Positions 48,146 through 56,853 of a stretch of 64,000 nucleotides of DNA are shown one piece after another (the stretch's first letter is position 1; each line of letters begins with the position of its first letter). The notes beneath the pieces are model-generated. The model was not told the origin of the DNA. It searched no databases and worked only from the letters and a program-made list of their open reading frames with translations. This stretch comes from an uncultured bacterium (GTDB taxonomy: Bacteria; Elusimicrobiota; Elusimicrobia; Elusimicrobiales; Elusimicrobiaceae), in assembly GCA_949294095.1 (NCBI GenBank), contig CASFFZ010000001.1, forward strand, positions 463,481 to 527,480, read 5' to 3'. A program made the translations under genes and the position numbers.

Positions 48146-49609
48146 ATGTCTTCCAGCATCGTTTTACAAAAAGCGGCCGAAAACGGCCTTGCCGTAACCG
48201 GGCTGACGTTCCGTTCGCAGGACGTACGCCCCGGTTTTGTATTTTTTGCCTTAAAAGGCGCCAATGCAGACGGGAATTTATTTATAGACGACGCCCTTTC
48301 CCGCGGCGCGGGGATGGTGGTGTCTATGTTTCCGCCGGCCAAGCCTTGCCCGGTGCTTTATTATCAATCGGCCGATATCGACCGCGACATGGCCGACGCC
48401 GCGTACGAATTTTACGGGCGTCCTTCCGACGCCATGCACATGACGGGCATCACCGGTACGAAAGGCAAAACGTCTATTGCGTATTTGCTGGAATCTATCT
48501 TAACGGCCGCCGGGCATAAAGTAGGCGCGCTGGGGACGGTAAACTACCGTATGGCGGGGCAAATCCTTTCCAAGGCACCCAACACTACGCCCGCGGCGCT
48601 GGTGCTGTTTGAGCTGCTTGCCCGCATGAAAAACGGCGGCTGCGACAGCGTGGTCATGGAAGTATCTTCGCACGCGCTGGAATTGCAGCGGGTGCGGCAT
48701 ATTTGGTACGACACGGCCGTGTTTACCAACTTGCAGCGGGATCATTTGGATTTTCACCACACCTTTGAAAACTATTTTAAGGCCAAGCAAAAACTATTTG
48801 AAAACTTGGCCGATCCGCACAATTCCAAACCCAACCGCGTGGCCGTGATTAATGCAGACGATCCGTACGGCAAGCGTTTGCTGGAGCGGTTGCAGGGACG
48901 CGTGAAAACGGTAACGTTTGGGTTGGAAAGCGAAGCCGATTTTAAGGCGCAAGACATTCAAGAAACCTTGGAAGGCACTTCTTTTGCCGTCAACGGTGCG
49001 CCGATGCACATCCGCCTGCTGGGCCGGCACAATGTATATAATGCGCTGGCCGCTTGCGCCGCGGCTTGGGTGCACGGCGCCGACGAAACGGCCATCGCAC
49101 GCGGATTGGCCGCCTTGCCGGGCGTGCCGGGGCGGATGGAACGTATAGACGAAGGCCAGCCGTTTTACGTATTTGTGGATTTTGCTTATACCGACGAATC
49201 GCTTCGCCGTGCGTTTGATACGGTGGAGCCTTTTAAAAAAGGGCGTGTATGGGTAGTTTTCGGCTGCGGCGGCCAGCGCGACCGCACCAAACGGCCGCTG
49301 ATGGGGCGCACCGCCTGTTCGCGCGCGGACGGAGTGTTTTTAACCAACGACAACCCGCGCTGTGAAGACCCGCAGCAAATTTTTAACGATATTTTAGCCG
49401 GGATGAAGGATTTTTCCAATTATCAAATTATCCCCGACCGGGCGCAGGCCATTGCAGGCGCTTTAGAACAGGCCCGACCGGGCGATATTGTGATTATCGC
49501 CGGGAAAGGGCATGAAGACTATCAGCTGATCGGCACGCAAAAAAGGCATTTTTCCGATCAGGAAACCATCCGGGCGTGGCTGCAGAAAGAGAAGAAAAAA
49601 TATGTTTAG
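48146..49609 (+). CDS. murE: UDP-MurNAc-tripeptide synthetase MurE
   Basis: 487 residues, Mur ligase fold with P-loop GITGTKGKTS (about 101-110), the carbamylated-lysine region and a C-terminal domain with TNDNPRCEDP. The DNPR motif is that of meso-diaminopimelate-adding enzymes; lysine-adding enzymes differ at this place. It adds the third residue of the stem peptide. The frame is open from 48041, but ATG 48146 matches the family N-terminus and lies 6 bases after a -10. It overlaps murD by 8 bp. Confidence 0.95.
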   Translation: MSSSIVLQKAAENGLAVTGLTFRSQDVRPGFVFFALKGANADGNLFIDDALSRGAGMVVSMFPPAKPCPVLYYQSADIDRDMADAAYEFYGRPSDAMHMTGITGTKGKTSIAYLLESILTAAGHKVGALGTVNYRMAGQILSKAPNTTPAALVLFELLARMKNGGCDSVVMEVSSHALELQRVRHIWYDTAVFTNLQRDHLDFHHTFENYFKAKQKLFENLADPHNSKPNRVAVINADDPYGKRLLERLQGRVKTVTFGLESEADFKAQDIQETLEGTSFAVNGAPMHIRLLGRHNVYNALAACAAAWVHGADETAIARGLAALPGVPGRMERIDEGQPFYVFVDFAYTDESLRRAFDTVEPFKKGRVWVVFGCGGQRDRTKRPLMGRTACSRADGVFLTNDNPRCEDPQQIFNDILAGMKDFSNYQIIPDRAQAIAGALEQARPGDIVIIAGKGHEDYQLIGTQKRHFSDQETIRAWLQKEKKKYV

Positions 49610-50996
49610 AAAAGACAAATTAAAAGGGCAGAAAGCCTGTGTGCTCGGCTGGGGCAAAAGCGGCCGCGCCGCGGCGGCTTTGCTGGCCGCAAACGGATTT
49701 GAAGTGTTAATTAGTGAGGAGGCGGCCATTTCCCACGCCGCGCAGGCCGTGCTGCCGCCCGGCGTAACGCTGGAGACGGGCGGCCATTCCGAGCGGATTT
49801 TTGAATGCGGATTTTGGATTAAAAGCCCGGGCATTTTTCCGCGGCATCCGGTGTTGGTGGAAGCCAAAAAAAGAGGCATTCCCGTATTTAGCGAACTGGA
49901 AACCGCTATTTCCTTTATGCCCAAAGGCATTCGCCTCTTTGCCGTAACCGGCACCAATGGCAAAACCACCACCACGGCGCTGTTGGGCGAAATTTTAAAA
50001 GAAAATGCCGCCCGCGAAAACAAGGGCCGCGGCGTACACATTTGCGGCAATATCGGCAGTCCCGTTTCGGCCTGTGCGCCCCGGGTAAAAAAGGGGGACG
50101 ATGTGGTGATTGAAGTGTCCAGCTATCAGCTGGAAGACAGCACCTATTTCCGCCCCCATTATGCGTGCCTGTTAAACGTTACGCCCGACCATTTGGATCA
50201 TCACGGCGGGATGAAAGGCTACATCAAGGCCAAAGCCAAAATTTTTAAAAACCAGCGCGCCAACGATGTGCTGGTGGTAAACGGGGCCGATGCCGTGTGC
50301 GCGCAATTGGTGGAGAAAGCCAAAAGCGAAGTGCTGGCTTTTTCTACCCAGCCCAAGCACTTGCTGAAGACGGACGTGTTTTTTGACGGAGACGAACTGA
50401 TTTTTAGCGAAGGACATCAGCTGTATCCGCCGCACCTGAAAGGAATTCATAACATTGAAAACGCCATGGCCGCCGCTTTAATGGCGTTTGCCGCCGGCGT
50501 GCCGGCCGAGATTGTGCGGGCCGTGTTTGAACGGTTTGAAGCCATGGAGCACCGCATTGAACAGTTTGCCTATCACCGCGGCGTGGTGTATGTAAACGAT
50601 TCCAAAGCCACAAATTTGGATTCCACCGTTACCGCATTAAAAAGCTTTGATAAAAACCGCAACTTGTGGCTGATTTTGGGCGGGAGGGACAAAGGCGCTT
50701 CTTACGAAGTGCTGATTCCGTATCTCAAAGAGTATTGCAAACGGGTGCTGACAATTGGCGAAGCGATGGATAAAATTGAGCGGGAACTGCACGGCGCCGT
50801 ACCGCTGACGCGCTGCGAAACGCTGGACAAAGCCGTCCAAACCGCCATGCGCGGCGCAACGCGGGGGGACATTGTGCTGTTGTCGCCGGCGTGCTCCAGC
50901 TTTGACCAATTTAAAGATTTTGAACACCGCGGAAAAATCTTTAAGCAACTGGTTAACGCCTATATTTTTAAGGAACGGACGGAAGGGAAAAAATAA
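49602..50996 (+). CDS. murD: UDP-MurNAc-L-alanine:D-glutamate ligase
   Basis: 464 residues. N-terminal Rossmann-like CVLGWGKSGRAAA, SPGIFPRHPVL, P-loop TGTNGKTTT, EVSSYQLEDS and NDSKATNLDST, all typical of MurD. Second step of stem-peptide synthesis. It is translated with murE, and a bidirectional terminator follows. Confidence 0.97.
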   Translation: MFRKDKLKGQKACVLGWGKSGRAAAALLAANGFEVLISEEAAISHAAQAVLPPGVTLETGGHSERIFECGFWIKSPGIFPRHPVLVEAKKRGIPVFSELETAISFMPKGIRLFAVTGTNGKTTTTALLGEILKENAARENKGRGVHICGNIGSPVSACAPRVKKGDDVVIEVSSYQLEDSTYFRPHYACLLNVTPDHLDHHGGMKGYIKAKAKIFKNQRANDVLVVNGADAVCAQLVEKAKSEVLAFSTQPKHLLKTDVFFDGDELIFSEGHQLYPPHLKGIHNIENAMAAALMAFAAGVPAEIVRAVFERFEAMEHRIEQFAYHRGVVYVNDSKATNLDSTVTALKSFDKNRNLWLILGGRDKGASYEVLIPYLKEYCKRVLTIGEAMDKIERELHGAVPLTRCETLDKAVQTAMRGATRGDIVLLSPACSSFDQFKDFEHRGKIFKQLVNAYIFKERTEGKK

Positions 50997-51012
50997 ACCG
51001 CGCTTGCTTTAA

Positions 51013-51041
51013 AAACCCCCGCCTTTTTAGGCGGGGGTTTT
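51013..51041. terminator. Bidirectional terminator between murD and murC
   Basis: AAACCCCCGCC / GGCGGGGGTTT stem with TTTTTA loop; serves both converging operons. Confidence 0.92.
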
Positions 51042-51043
51042 AA

Positions 51044-52459
51044 TTATTTGCTGTAATGCAGGCAACAGTTGCCCAACATGCAATTTTTACATCCCGATAC
51101 GCTTTGCCGCTCTTTGAGCGAAGCCAGCAGTTTGCGGGCAAAATCCGTCAGCGTCGGGTCGCGCGCGCCCAGCACCAGCAGAATGTCCCCCGGCTGCGCG
51201 GCGCCGGCCATTTCGGCCAAAATGCGTTCGCGGCAGTCGTCGTAGCTGACGTTCACGCCGCGCGCTTTTAGCCCTTCGTACACCGTCCGGCAGGAAACGC
51301 CCTGCGGGATGGTGCCGCCCGGATAGTACACTTCCGTCAGCCACAGGTGGTCTTGCGGGCCGATGTGTTTGGCAAAACTGTCCACAAATTCCGGCGCCAG
51401 CAGTTTAATGGAAGTAAATGCGTGCGGCTGGTAAAACGCCAGCACGCGTTTGCCGCGCAGGTGGGCGGCGGCAATGGTGGCGCCCAGTTTGTGGGGGTTG
51501 TGGGCGAAATCGTCAATCACTTCAATTTTGTCGTAACTGCCGATGCTGGCAAAACGGCGGGCAATGCCCTGGAATTTATTGAGCGCTTTGGCGCAGGTGT
51601 CCAGATCTACCCCCATTTGCAGGGCGGCCGCCACGGCGGCTACGGCATTGCTTACGTTGTGCAGGCCGGGCACATGCAGGCGGAAAGGCTGGCCTTGGAT
51701 GGTAAAGTCCGAGCCGAAGCCGTCCACTTTTATTTCGCTCGGGTGTACATCCCCCAACGACAACCCGAACGTTTTGGCCTGCGGGGCCAGTACGCGCAGG
51801 TTTTCTTCTTCGGCGTTAATGATGGCGGTTTTGCAGTGGGAGATAAATTCTTTAAAATAGCCCTGCAGCACGGAAATTTCTTTGTGGTCTTTCTGCAAGT
51901 TCAGGCAAACGCCCAGGTACGGCTTGTATTTGACGATGGAACCGTCGCTTTCGTCGGCTTCAATGACCAAAATGTCCGAACTCCCTTTATACACGTTTCC
52001 AAACACGCCCTGTTCTTTTTGCAGCGATAAAATCGCCGCGCCCGTAATGACCGAAGGGCTCATCCCGGCAAAGGCCAAAATATCGTAAATCATCGCGGTG
52101 GTCGTGCTTTTGCCGCTGGTGCCGGAAACGGCAATCGTGCGGTGGGCCGCTACGTGTTTGGCCAATAGTTCCGAGCGGTGCATGGTGGGAATGCCCAGCG
52201 CTTTGGCTTTTAGCAGTTCGGGGTTGTCGTCTTCAATAGCGGAAGAGAGCACCACCAGTTCCGTGCGGTGATCCAAGCCGCTTCCGTCCTGCGGGTAGAG
52301 CTCCACGCCTAATTTTTTAAGATAATCCCACAAGGCCATATCCGTATAGCCTTTGCTGATCAAGCGGTCGGAACCGGTTACCCGGTCTCCGCCCATGGCA
52401 TGCAGCTGCGCCAGCGCGCTCATGCCCACGCCTCCAATGCCTACAAAGTGAATTTTCAT
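51044..52459 (-). CDS. murC: MurC-type Mur ligase (UDP-MurNAc:L-alanine ligase family), Cys-rich tail
   Basis: 471 residues. N-terminus IHFVGIGGVGMSALAQLH with TGSD and SSAIEDDNPE is typical of MurC/Mpl. The P-loop reads SGTSGKSTT (112-120) instead of the usual GTHGKTTT. The DDFAHNPHK and FYQPHAFTS segments are present. The end CKNCMLGNCCLHY carries four cysteines in 9 residues, not usual for the family. Last gene of the dapA-asd-dapB-murC operon, which favours a wall-synthesis role; Mpl (peptide recycling) is the alternative. Confidence 0.82.
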   Translation of the reverse strand: MKIHFVGIGGVGMSALAQLHAMGGDRVTGSDRLISKGYTDMALWDYLKKLGVELYPQDGSGLDHRTELVVLSSAIEDDNPELLKAKALGIPTMHRSELLAKHVAAHRTIAVSGTSGKSTTTAMIYDILAFAGMSPSVITGAAILSLQKEQGVFGNVYKGSSDILVIEADESDGSIVKYKPYLGVCLNLQKDHKEISVLQGYFKEFISHCKTAIINAEEENLRVLAPQAKTFGLSLGDVHPSEIKVDGFGSDFTIQGQPFRLHVPGLHNVSNAVAAVAAALQMGVDLDTCAKALNKFQGIARRFASIGSYDKIEVIDDFAHNPHKLGATIAAAHLRGKRVLAFYQPHAFTSIKLLAPEFVDSFAKHIGPQDHLWLTEVYYPGGTIPQGVSCRTVYEGLKARGVNVSYDDCRERILAEMAGAAQPGDILLVLGARDPTLTDFARKLLASLKERQSVSGCKNCMLGNCCLHYSK

Positions 52460-53130
52460 TTTTTGTTTTCCTTCAATTTAAATTTTGCGTAGTCCGACAT
52501 GGTGTAAAAACCGCTCTCGCGTTTCATCAGCCACAGGGCGATGTGTACGGCCGAATCGGCAAACAAATCGCGGTTTTTGGCTTCGTGCGTGAGGGTAATT
52601 TCATCAAAGGCAGATACAAAAGACGCCGTGTGCGTGCCCACCACTTCGCCGGTGCGTTCGTAGGTTACGTTTTCGTATGGCAGTTCCAGCACGTCCGCCA
52701 ATTTTTTGGCGGTGCCGCTGGGGGCATCCTTTTTATATTGGTGGTGTATTTCGTGCAGTTTGGCTTCATACCCCGGAAACATCCGCGCGGCTTGGCGCAC
52801 CAGTTCCGTAAAAAAGTACACGCTTAAACTGACGTTGGGTGCATAAAAAACGGGAATTTTTTCCTCTTCCTGCATTTGAAACAGGAACGTTTCGGGCAAG
52901 TTGGTGGTGCCGGTTAAAAAGGGGCGGCGGTGTTTGCGGGCAATGGAAAAAGCTTCCTGCGCACCCTGCGGGGTGGAAAAATCAATTACCACGTCAAAAT
53001 CGCCCAAGACGGCTTGGCCGCTTTCCCGGCGGATGGATACTTCCAGCCCCAGCTCCGGCCGGGATTGGATGATGCGGGCAATGGCTTTGCCCATTTTGCC
53101 GTCGGCGCCGTTAATAAATACTTTTTTCAT
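52456..53130 (-). CDS. dapB: 4-hydroxy-tetrahydrodipicolinate reductase
   Basis: 224 residues, somewhat short. NAD(P) site INGADGKMGKAI, DFSTPQGA, and the catalytic EIHHQYKKDAPSGTA signature. It works in the DAP/lysine pathway after DapA. Ends overlap with murC (4 bp) and asd (4 bp). Confidence 0.95.
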   Translation of the reverse strand: MKKVFINGADGKMGKAIARIIQSRPELGLEVSIRRESGQAVLGDFDVVIDFSTPQGAQEAFSIARKHRRPFLTGTTNLPETFLFQMQEEEKIPVFYAPNVSLSVYFFTELVRQAARMFPGYEAKLHEIHHQYKKDAPSGTAKKLADVLELPYENVTYERTGEVVGTHTASFVSAFDEITLTHEAKNRDLFADSAVHIALWLMKRESGFYTMSDYAKFKLKENKK

Positions 53131-54005
53131 ACAAATTTCTCCAACAAAAGTTCCACAATCTGGCGGCCGTTCATCGCCGCGCCTTTGAGCAGGTTGTCAA
53201 ACGTTACAAAATAGTGAATGATGTTGGGTTCTTCCGCGTCCAGGCGCAAACGGCAGATGAACGTGGTTTCCAGCCCGCTGGCTTCTTTGGGCGTGATGAC
53301 TTTTTCGCTGTAGACCAAGTTCGGAAACGCATTCCATAATTTTTTGACTTGTTCCAAATCAAAGTTTTCTTTGGCTTTGAGCGTAACGCCCAGCGAATGG
53401 GAATTTTCCACCGATACGCGTACGGTATGGCAGTATACCTTCAGGTGCGGCATTTCCATAATTTTGCGCGTTTCGTACAAACCTTTGAGCTCTTCGCTGG
53501 TGTGGCCGTTGGGCTGGACGGAACCGATCAGCGGCACACAATTGTTTTCGTAGTAGGAGCCGGGGGTATGAAAATCATCCAGCAGTTTTTTGCCGCCGCC
53601 GCTGATGGCTTGGTAGGAGCAGAAAAACACTTCCGTAAAATGATAGTGCGGCGCAAGCGGCGCCAGACTCATTACGAGGCCGGTCGTCGTGCAGTTGGGG
53701 CTGGCAATAAGCGGGGTGTTTGGAGTGATGGCATGGGCGTTTATTTCCGGGATGACCAGCGGCACGCCCGGCGTCATGCGAAACTCGGAAGACATATCCA
53801 CCGTAAATTTTACGCGGTCTTTAATCTGGGGCGCCAGCTGCGCACTGACGGGATTATCCGTACACAACACGGCAATATCCAGCGGGGTAATTTCGTCGTT
53901 TCGGCCAAACGTTTTAATTTCAAACGGGGTGTTTATTTTTTTCAGTTCGGCCAGCATATTCTGCCCCACCATCCCGTTAATTCCGATAATGCCTACGGTT
54001 TTCAT
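53127..54005 (-). CDS. asd: Aspartate-semialdehyde dehydrogenase
   Basis: 292 residues; shorter than common Asd (about 330-370). GINGMVGQNML near the start, catalytic Cys in IASPNCTTTGL, QAISGGGKK and HTVRVSVENSHSLGV with the catalytic His. It supplies aspartate semialdehyde for dapA. Position between dapA and dapB supports Asd over ArgC-type enzymes. Confidence 0.9.
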   Translation of the reverse strand: MKTVGIIGINGMVGQNMLAELKKINTPFEIKTFGRNDEITPLDIAVLCTDNPVSAQLAPQIKDRVKFTVDMSSEFRMTPGVPLVIPEINAHAITPNTPLIASPNCTTTGLVMSLAPLAPHYHFTEVFFCSYQAISGGGKKLLDDFHTPGSYYENNCVPLIGSVQPNGHTSEELKGLYETRKIMEMPHLKVYCHTVRVSVENSHSLGVTLKAKENFDLEQVKKLWNAFPNLVYSEKVITPKEASGLETTFICRLRLDAEEPNIIHYFVTFDNLLKGAAMNGRQIVELLLEKFV

Positions 54006-54014
54006 AGCGGCTCC

Positions 54015-54902
54015 TTAATGGATAAAAAAGGCCGGGTCTGCCGTTTCCAGCAGGCGGTCTATTTTCTGTTTATTCTCTTCCGAGATGGTTCCCAGCGGCA
54101 GGCGCACCGTCTGCGTGCCGAAGCCGATTTTTTCAAGCATATATTTTACGCAAGTGGGATTGGTTTCCAAATAACACGCTTTGACCAACGGGTAAAGCTG
54201 GGCAAACAAATCAAACGCTTGTTTGGGTTGGCCTTGCAGAAACAATTTATAAATTTGCACAAAAGCCGGCGCCAGCACATTGGCCCCGGCGCTGATGATG
54301 CCGGAGGCGTTCATGGCCAAAAACTGCGGGAACAAATCGTCGTTGCCGCAGATATAATTTAAGCGATGGGCGTATTTTACGGCCATGTCCATGACGTGGG
54401 CCATATCGTAGTCGGATTCTTTAATGCCGGCAATTTGGGGCACTTGCGCCAGCAGCCGGTCTAACACGGCATTAGAGAGCTTCAGCCCGGTGCGGCCCGG
54501 AATGTGGTAGAGCACAATCGGCTTGCCCAGGGCCGCCACTTGTTTGTAATGTTCAATCAGTCCGTTGGGATTGGGTTTGTTGTAATACGGGGTGACGACC
54601 AGTACGCCGTCCGGTTCAAAGGCCAATGCGGCGCGGGTATTTTCCAGCGTGGTGGAAGTGGCGTTCGTGCCGGTGCCGATGATGATTTTGGCCCGGCCCT
54701 TAATAAGCGGCACGCAAAACTGCAGGATTTCTGTTTTTTCGCCGGCGGACAAAGTGGCCGCTTCGGCTGTAGTGCCCAAGAGAACAATCCCGTCCACGCC
54801 TGCACGCAGCTGGGCGCGCAGCAGGCGCTCCAACGCATCATAATCCACGCTGCCGTTTGGTTTCATGGGCGTGGCCAAAGCCGTGTAAACTCCTCTAAAC
54901 AT
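54015..54902 (-). CDS. dapA: 4-hydroxy-tetrahydrodipicolinate synthase
   Basis: 295 residues, TIM barrel of the DapA family: GVYTALATPM, LLGTTAEAATLS, VVTPYYNKPNPNGL with the catalytic Tyr and YHIPGRTG, and the Schiff-base Lys in IAGIKESDYD. First gene of the operon dapA-asd-dapB-murC; an AGGAGGGG ribosome site precedes the ATG. The leader contains two small GC hairpins. Confidence 0.96.
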   Translation of the reverse strand: MFRGVYTALATPMKPNGSVDYDALERLLRAQLRAGVDGIVLLGTTAEAATLSAGEKTEILQFCVPLIKGRAKIIIGTGTNATSTTLENTRAALAFEPDGVLVVTPYYNKPNPNGLIEHYKQVAALGKPIVLYHIPGRTGLKLSNAVLDRLLAQVPQIAGIKESDYDMAHVMDMAVKYAHRLNYICGNDDLFPQFLAMNASGIISAGANVLAPAFVQIYKLFLQGQPKQAFDLFAQLYPLVKACYLETNPTCVKYMLEKIGFGTQTVRLPLGTISEENKQKIDRLLETADPAFFIH

Positions 54903-54972
54903 AACCCCTCCTTGCGCTTGTTTGCGGCGGGCAGAAGCCTGCCCCGCTGCAGAGCGGGAACTGTTCTTATTT

Positions 54973-54993
54973 TAGCAATTTAATTGCTATAAT
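54973..54993. promoter_or_regulatory. Palindrome and -10 in the dapA/sppA divergent promoter region
   Basis: TAGCAAT-TTA-ATTGCTA (54973-54989) overlaps a TATAAT at 54988-54993 that faces sppA; a TAAAAT on the minus strand (54969-54974) could serve dapA. A regulator bound here could act both ways. Confidence 0.45.
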
Positions 54994-55027
54994 TAAGTAA
55001 CAATTTTGAATTTGCAAAGGATGCCCT

Positions 55028-56167
55028 ATGCCAGAAAACGAAAAAGAAGATCTCTCGGCCTCTACTGATGTGTCTCTTCCCAAAGAACAATGGGAGCAAA
55101 AGTTGTTGGAAAACGAAAAAACGGCTTTCTTAACGATTGATTCCGATAAAAAAGAAGAACCCCCCAAAGACCCTAAACCCGCCAAACGGTTTTCGGGCCG
55201 CGGCGTATGGTCTTTTTTGCTGCTGGCCTGTTTTGCCGTTTCGGCCGTATGCGGGGTGTATTTGACGGTGCGGCCCGTGCCGGTTTCTCCCGCGGCCAAA
55301 GGCGCCAAACCGTCGGCGGAAGAGGTGCTGGGAGCCTCTTTGACGGCGTTGGATAAAAAAGGGAACGTGGCATGGATTAAAGTGCGCGGCGTCATCGCGC
55401 AGGACAACAGCACTTCTCCGTTTTCCCGCCCGAAAGGCGCTTCGGAAATTGCCAAAAAAATCCGGGAAGCGGGCAAAGACGAAACAGTAAAAGCCATTGT
55501 GCTGGACATCAATTCCCCCGGCGGAACGGTGGCTTCCGTGCAGGATATTTACAGCGAAATTTTACGCGCGAAAGAAAATAAGAAAGTGGTGGCCCTTTTT
55601 CGCGATGTGGCGGCCAGCGGCGGGTTTTACATTGCCATGGCGGCTGATAAAATTGTAGCCGAACCGGGCACGATTACGGGCTCGGTGGGCGTGATTATGC
55701 AAACGGGTAACGTGGAAGGGCTGTTTGAAAAAATCGGCGTCAAAGTAACGCCCATTACTTCGGGGAAATATAAAGACATGGGTTCCGCCTACCGCCCGAT
55801 GACGGATGCCGAAAAAGCCATCTTGCAGGATATGGTGGACGATACCTACGGGCAGTTTTTGGCGGCCGTAAAAGCGGGGCGCCCGAACGTAAAACCCGAG
55901 GATATGACCGAATATACCGACGGCCGCATTTTTACGGGGCAGCGTGCGTTTAACTTGGGATTTATTGATAAGCTGGGGGGAGAGGAAGAAGCCCTGGCCC
56001 TGGCCGGAGAACTGGCCGGGATTAAAAATCCGAAGGTCATTACCCAGCGGCCGGAAAGCCTGCGGGAGTTGATTTTCTCGTTTGGCTCGTCTGTGGAAAA
56101 CCAGACGCTTACCCAACAGCTTCAGTCCATCGCTACGCCCAGCGTATCGTATCTGTGGGTGCATTAA
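55028..56167 (+). CDS. sppA: Signal peptide peptidase SppA (S49)
   Basis: 379 residues. A charged cytoplasmic N-terminus of about 55 residues, one membrane helix (about 60-80), and an S49 domain with LDINSPGGTV, the nucleophile Ser197 in VAASGGFYIAMAADKI and a lysine in SGKYKDMGS (247-250). It degrades signal peptides left in the membrane. Single-domain SppA forms are of this size. An AAAGGAT ribosome site is present. The next gene follows 9 bp later. Confidence 0.92.
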   Translation: MPENEKEDLSASTDVSLPKEQWEQKLLENEKTAFLTIDSDKKEEPPKDPKPAKRFSGRGVWSFLLLACFAVSAVCGVYLTVRPVPVSPAAKGAKPSAEEVLGASLTALDKKGNVAWIKVRGVIAQDNSTSPFSRPKGASEIAKKIREAGKDETVKAIVLDINSPGGTVASVQDIYSEILRAKENKKVVALFRDVAASGGFYIAMAADKIVAEPGTITGSVGVIMQTGNVEGLFEKIGVKVTPITSGKYKDMGSAYRPMTDAEKAILQDMVDDTYGQFLAAVKAGRPNVKPEDMTEYTDGRIFTGQRAFNLGFIDKLGGEEEALALAGELAGIKNPKVITQRPESLRELIFSFGSSVENQTLTQQLQSIATPSVSYLWVH

Positions 56168-56176
56168 GGAGCGTGT

Positions 56177-56740
56177 ATGCGCGGGTTGAAAATTTATTTT
56201 CATTATATGGAAAACCCTTCCGCGGCGCTGAAAGAATGGGTGCAAGCCCGTTCTGTTGCGCGGGCGTGCGCCGGGTATTTGGCGGGCGCGCTGAGCTGGG
56301 TGCTTTTCTTTAATATAGGGGACGGCCTTTCCGCGGCGGCGTTTGCGGGCAAATGGGCGGTGGTGTTCGCGGCCGAGCTGACCGCAGGGTTTTTTATGGC
56401 GGCGGCGTGCGGGCTGTTTTTGGATTTCTGCCGGGTAAAAGCCTCTTGTGCCGAGTTGTTTGGCTTAGTGGGTTCGGCCGGGTTTATACAGGGGCTTTTG
56501 ATTGTATTTGCCCTGTGGAACGCCATGTGGCCGCAGGCCCGCTTGGGCGGGTTGGCCGCGGCGGCGGTATTGCTGGTATTTGGCTTGCAGCTGGGGTATT
56601 TAACGCGCGGGCTGATGCGCCTGTATGGCGTATCGGCTTGGAAAGCGTTGGGCGCTTGGCTGTTTGGCCTGGTGCCGCCTTGTGCGGCGGGCGTGTTGGG
56701 GTGTATTTTTGTCGTGTGGGGGCTGGCGCTTCTGTTTTAA
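56177..56740 (+). CDS. Integral membrane protein, Yip1-like topology
   Basis: 187 residues with about five membrane helices (for example AGYLAGALSWVLFFNIG, AFAGKWAVVFAAELTAGFFMAAACGLFLD). No motif recognised; the N-terminal amphipathic start with NPSAALKEWVQAR recalls Yip1-family proteins. Probably co-transcribed with sppA, and a terminator follows. Confidence 0.62.
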   Translation: MRGLKIYFHYMENPSAALKEWVQARSVARACAGYLAGALSWVLFFNIGDGLSAAAFAGKWAVVFAAELTAGFFMAAACGLFLDFCRVKASCAELFGLVGSAGFIQGLLIVFALWNAMWPQARLGGLAAAAVLLVFGLQLGYLTRGLMRLYGVSAWKALGAWLFGLVPPCAAGVLGCIFVVWGLALLF

Positions 56741-56756
56741 ACAAATGTTGCTTTTG

Positions 56757-56782
56757 AAAACCCCGCCTTCGGGCGGGGTTTT
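56757..56782 (+). terminator. Terminator after the sppA unit
   Basis: AAAACCCCGCC / GGGCGGGGTTTT with TTC loop and T-run. Confidence 0.92.
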
Positions 56783-56799
56783 ATTTTTGCCGGAAAGTA

Positions 56800-56846
56800 T
56801 GTACAAAAAAACCTTCTTTTGATAAAATATACTTACCGGTAGGTAA
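56800..56846 (+). promoter_or_regulatory. tetR/efflux promoter with TTACC-GGTA-GGTAA operator
   Basis: TGTACA (56800-56805), 17-bp spacer, TAAAAT (56823-56828), and the palindrome TTACCGGTAGGTAA at 56833-56846 covering the expected start of transcription. It is placed as an autorepression site for the TetR-family gene that begins 8 bases later. Similar sites are at 11722 and 13427. Confidence 0.7.
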
Positions 56847-56853
56847 ATAGTTT

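Noticed and set aside
53349..54362. Plus-strand frame of 337 codons opposite asd and dapA
   Set aside because: Shadow of two conserved genes, with low-complexity Gly/Arg/Phe/His composition.
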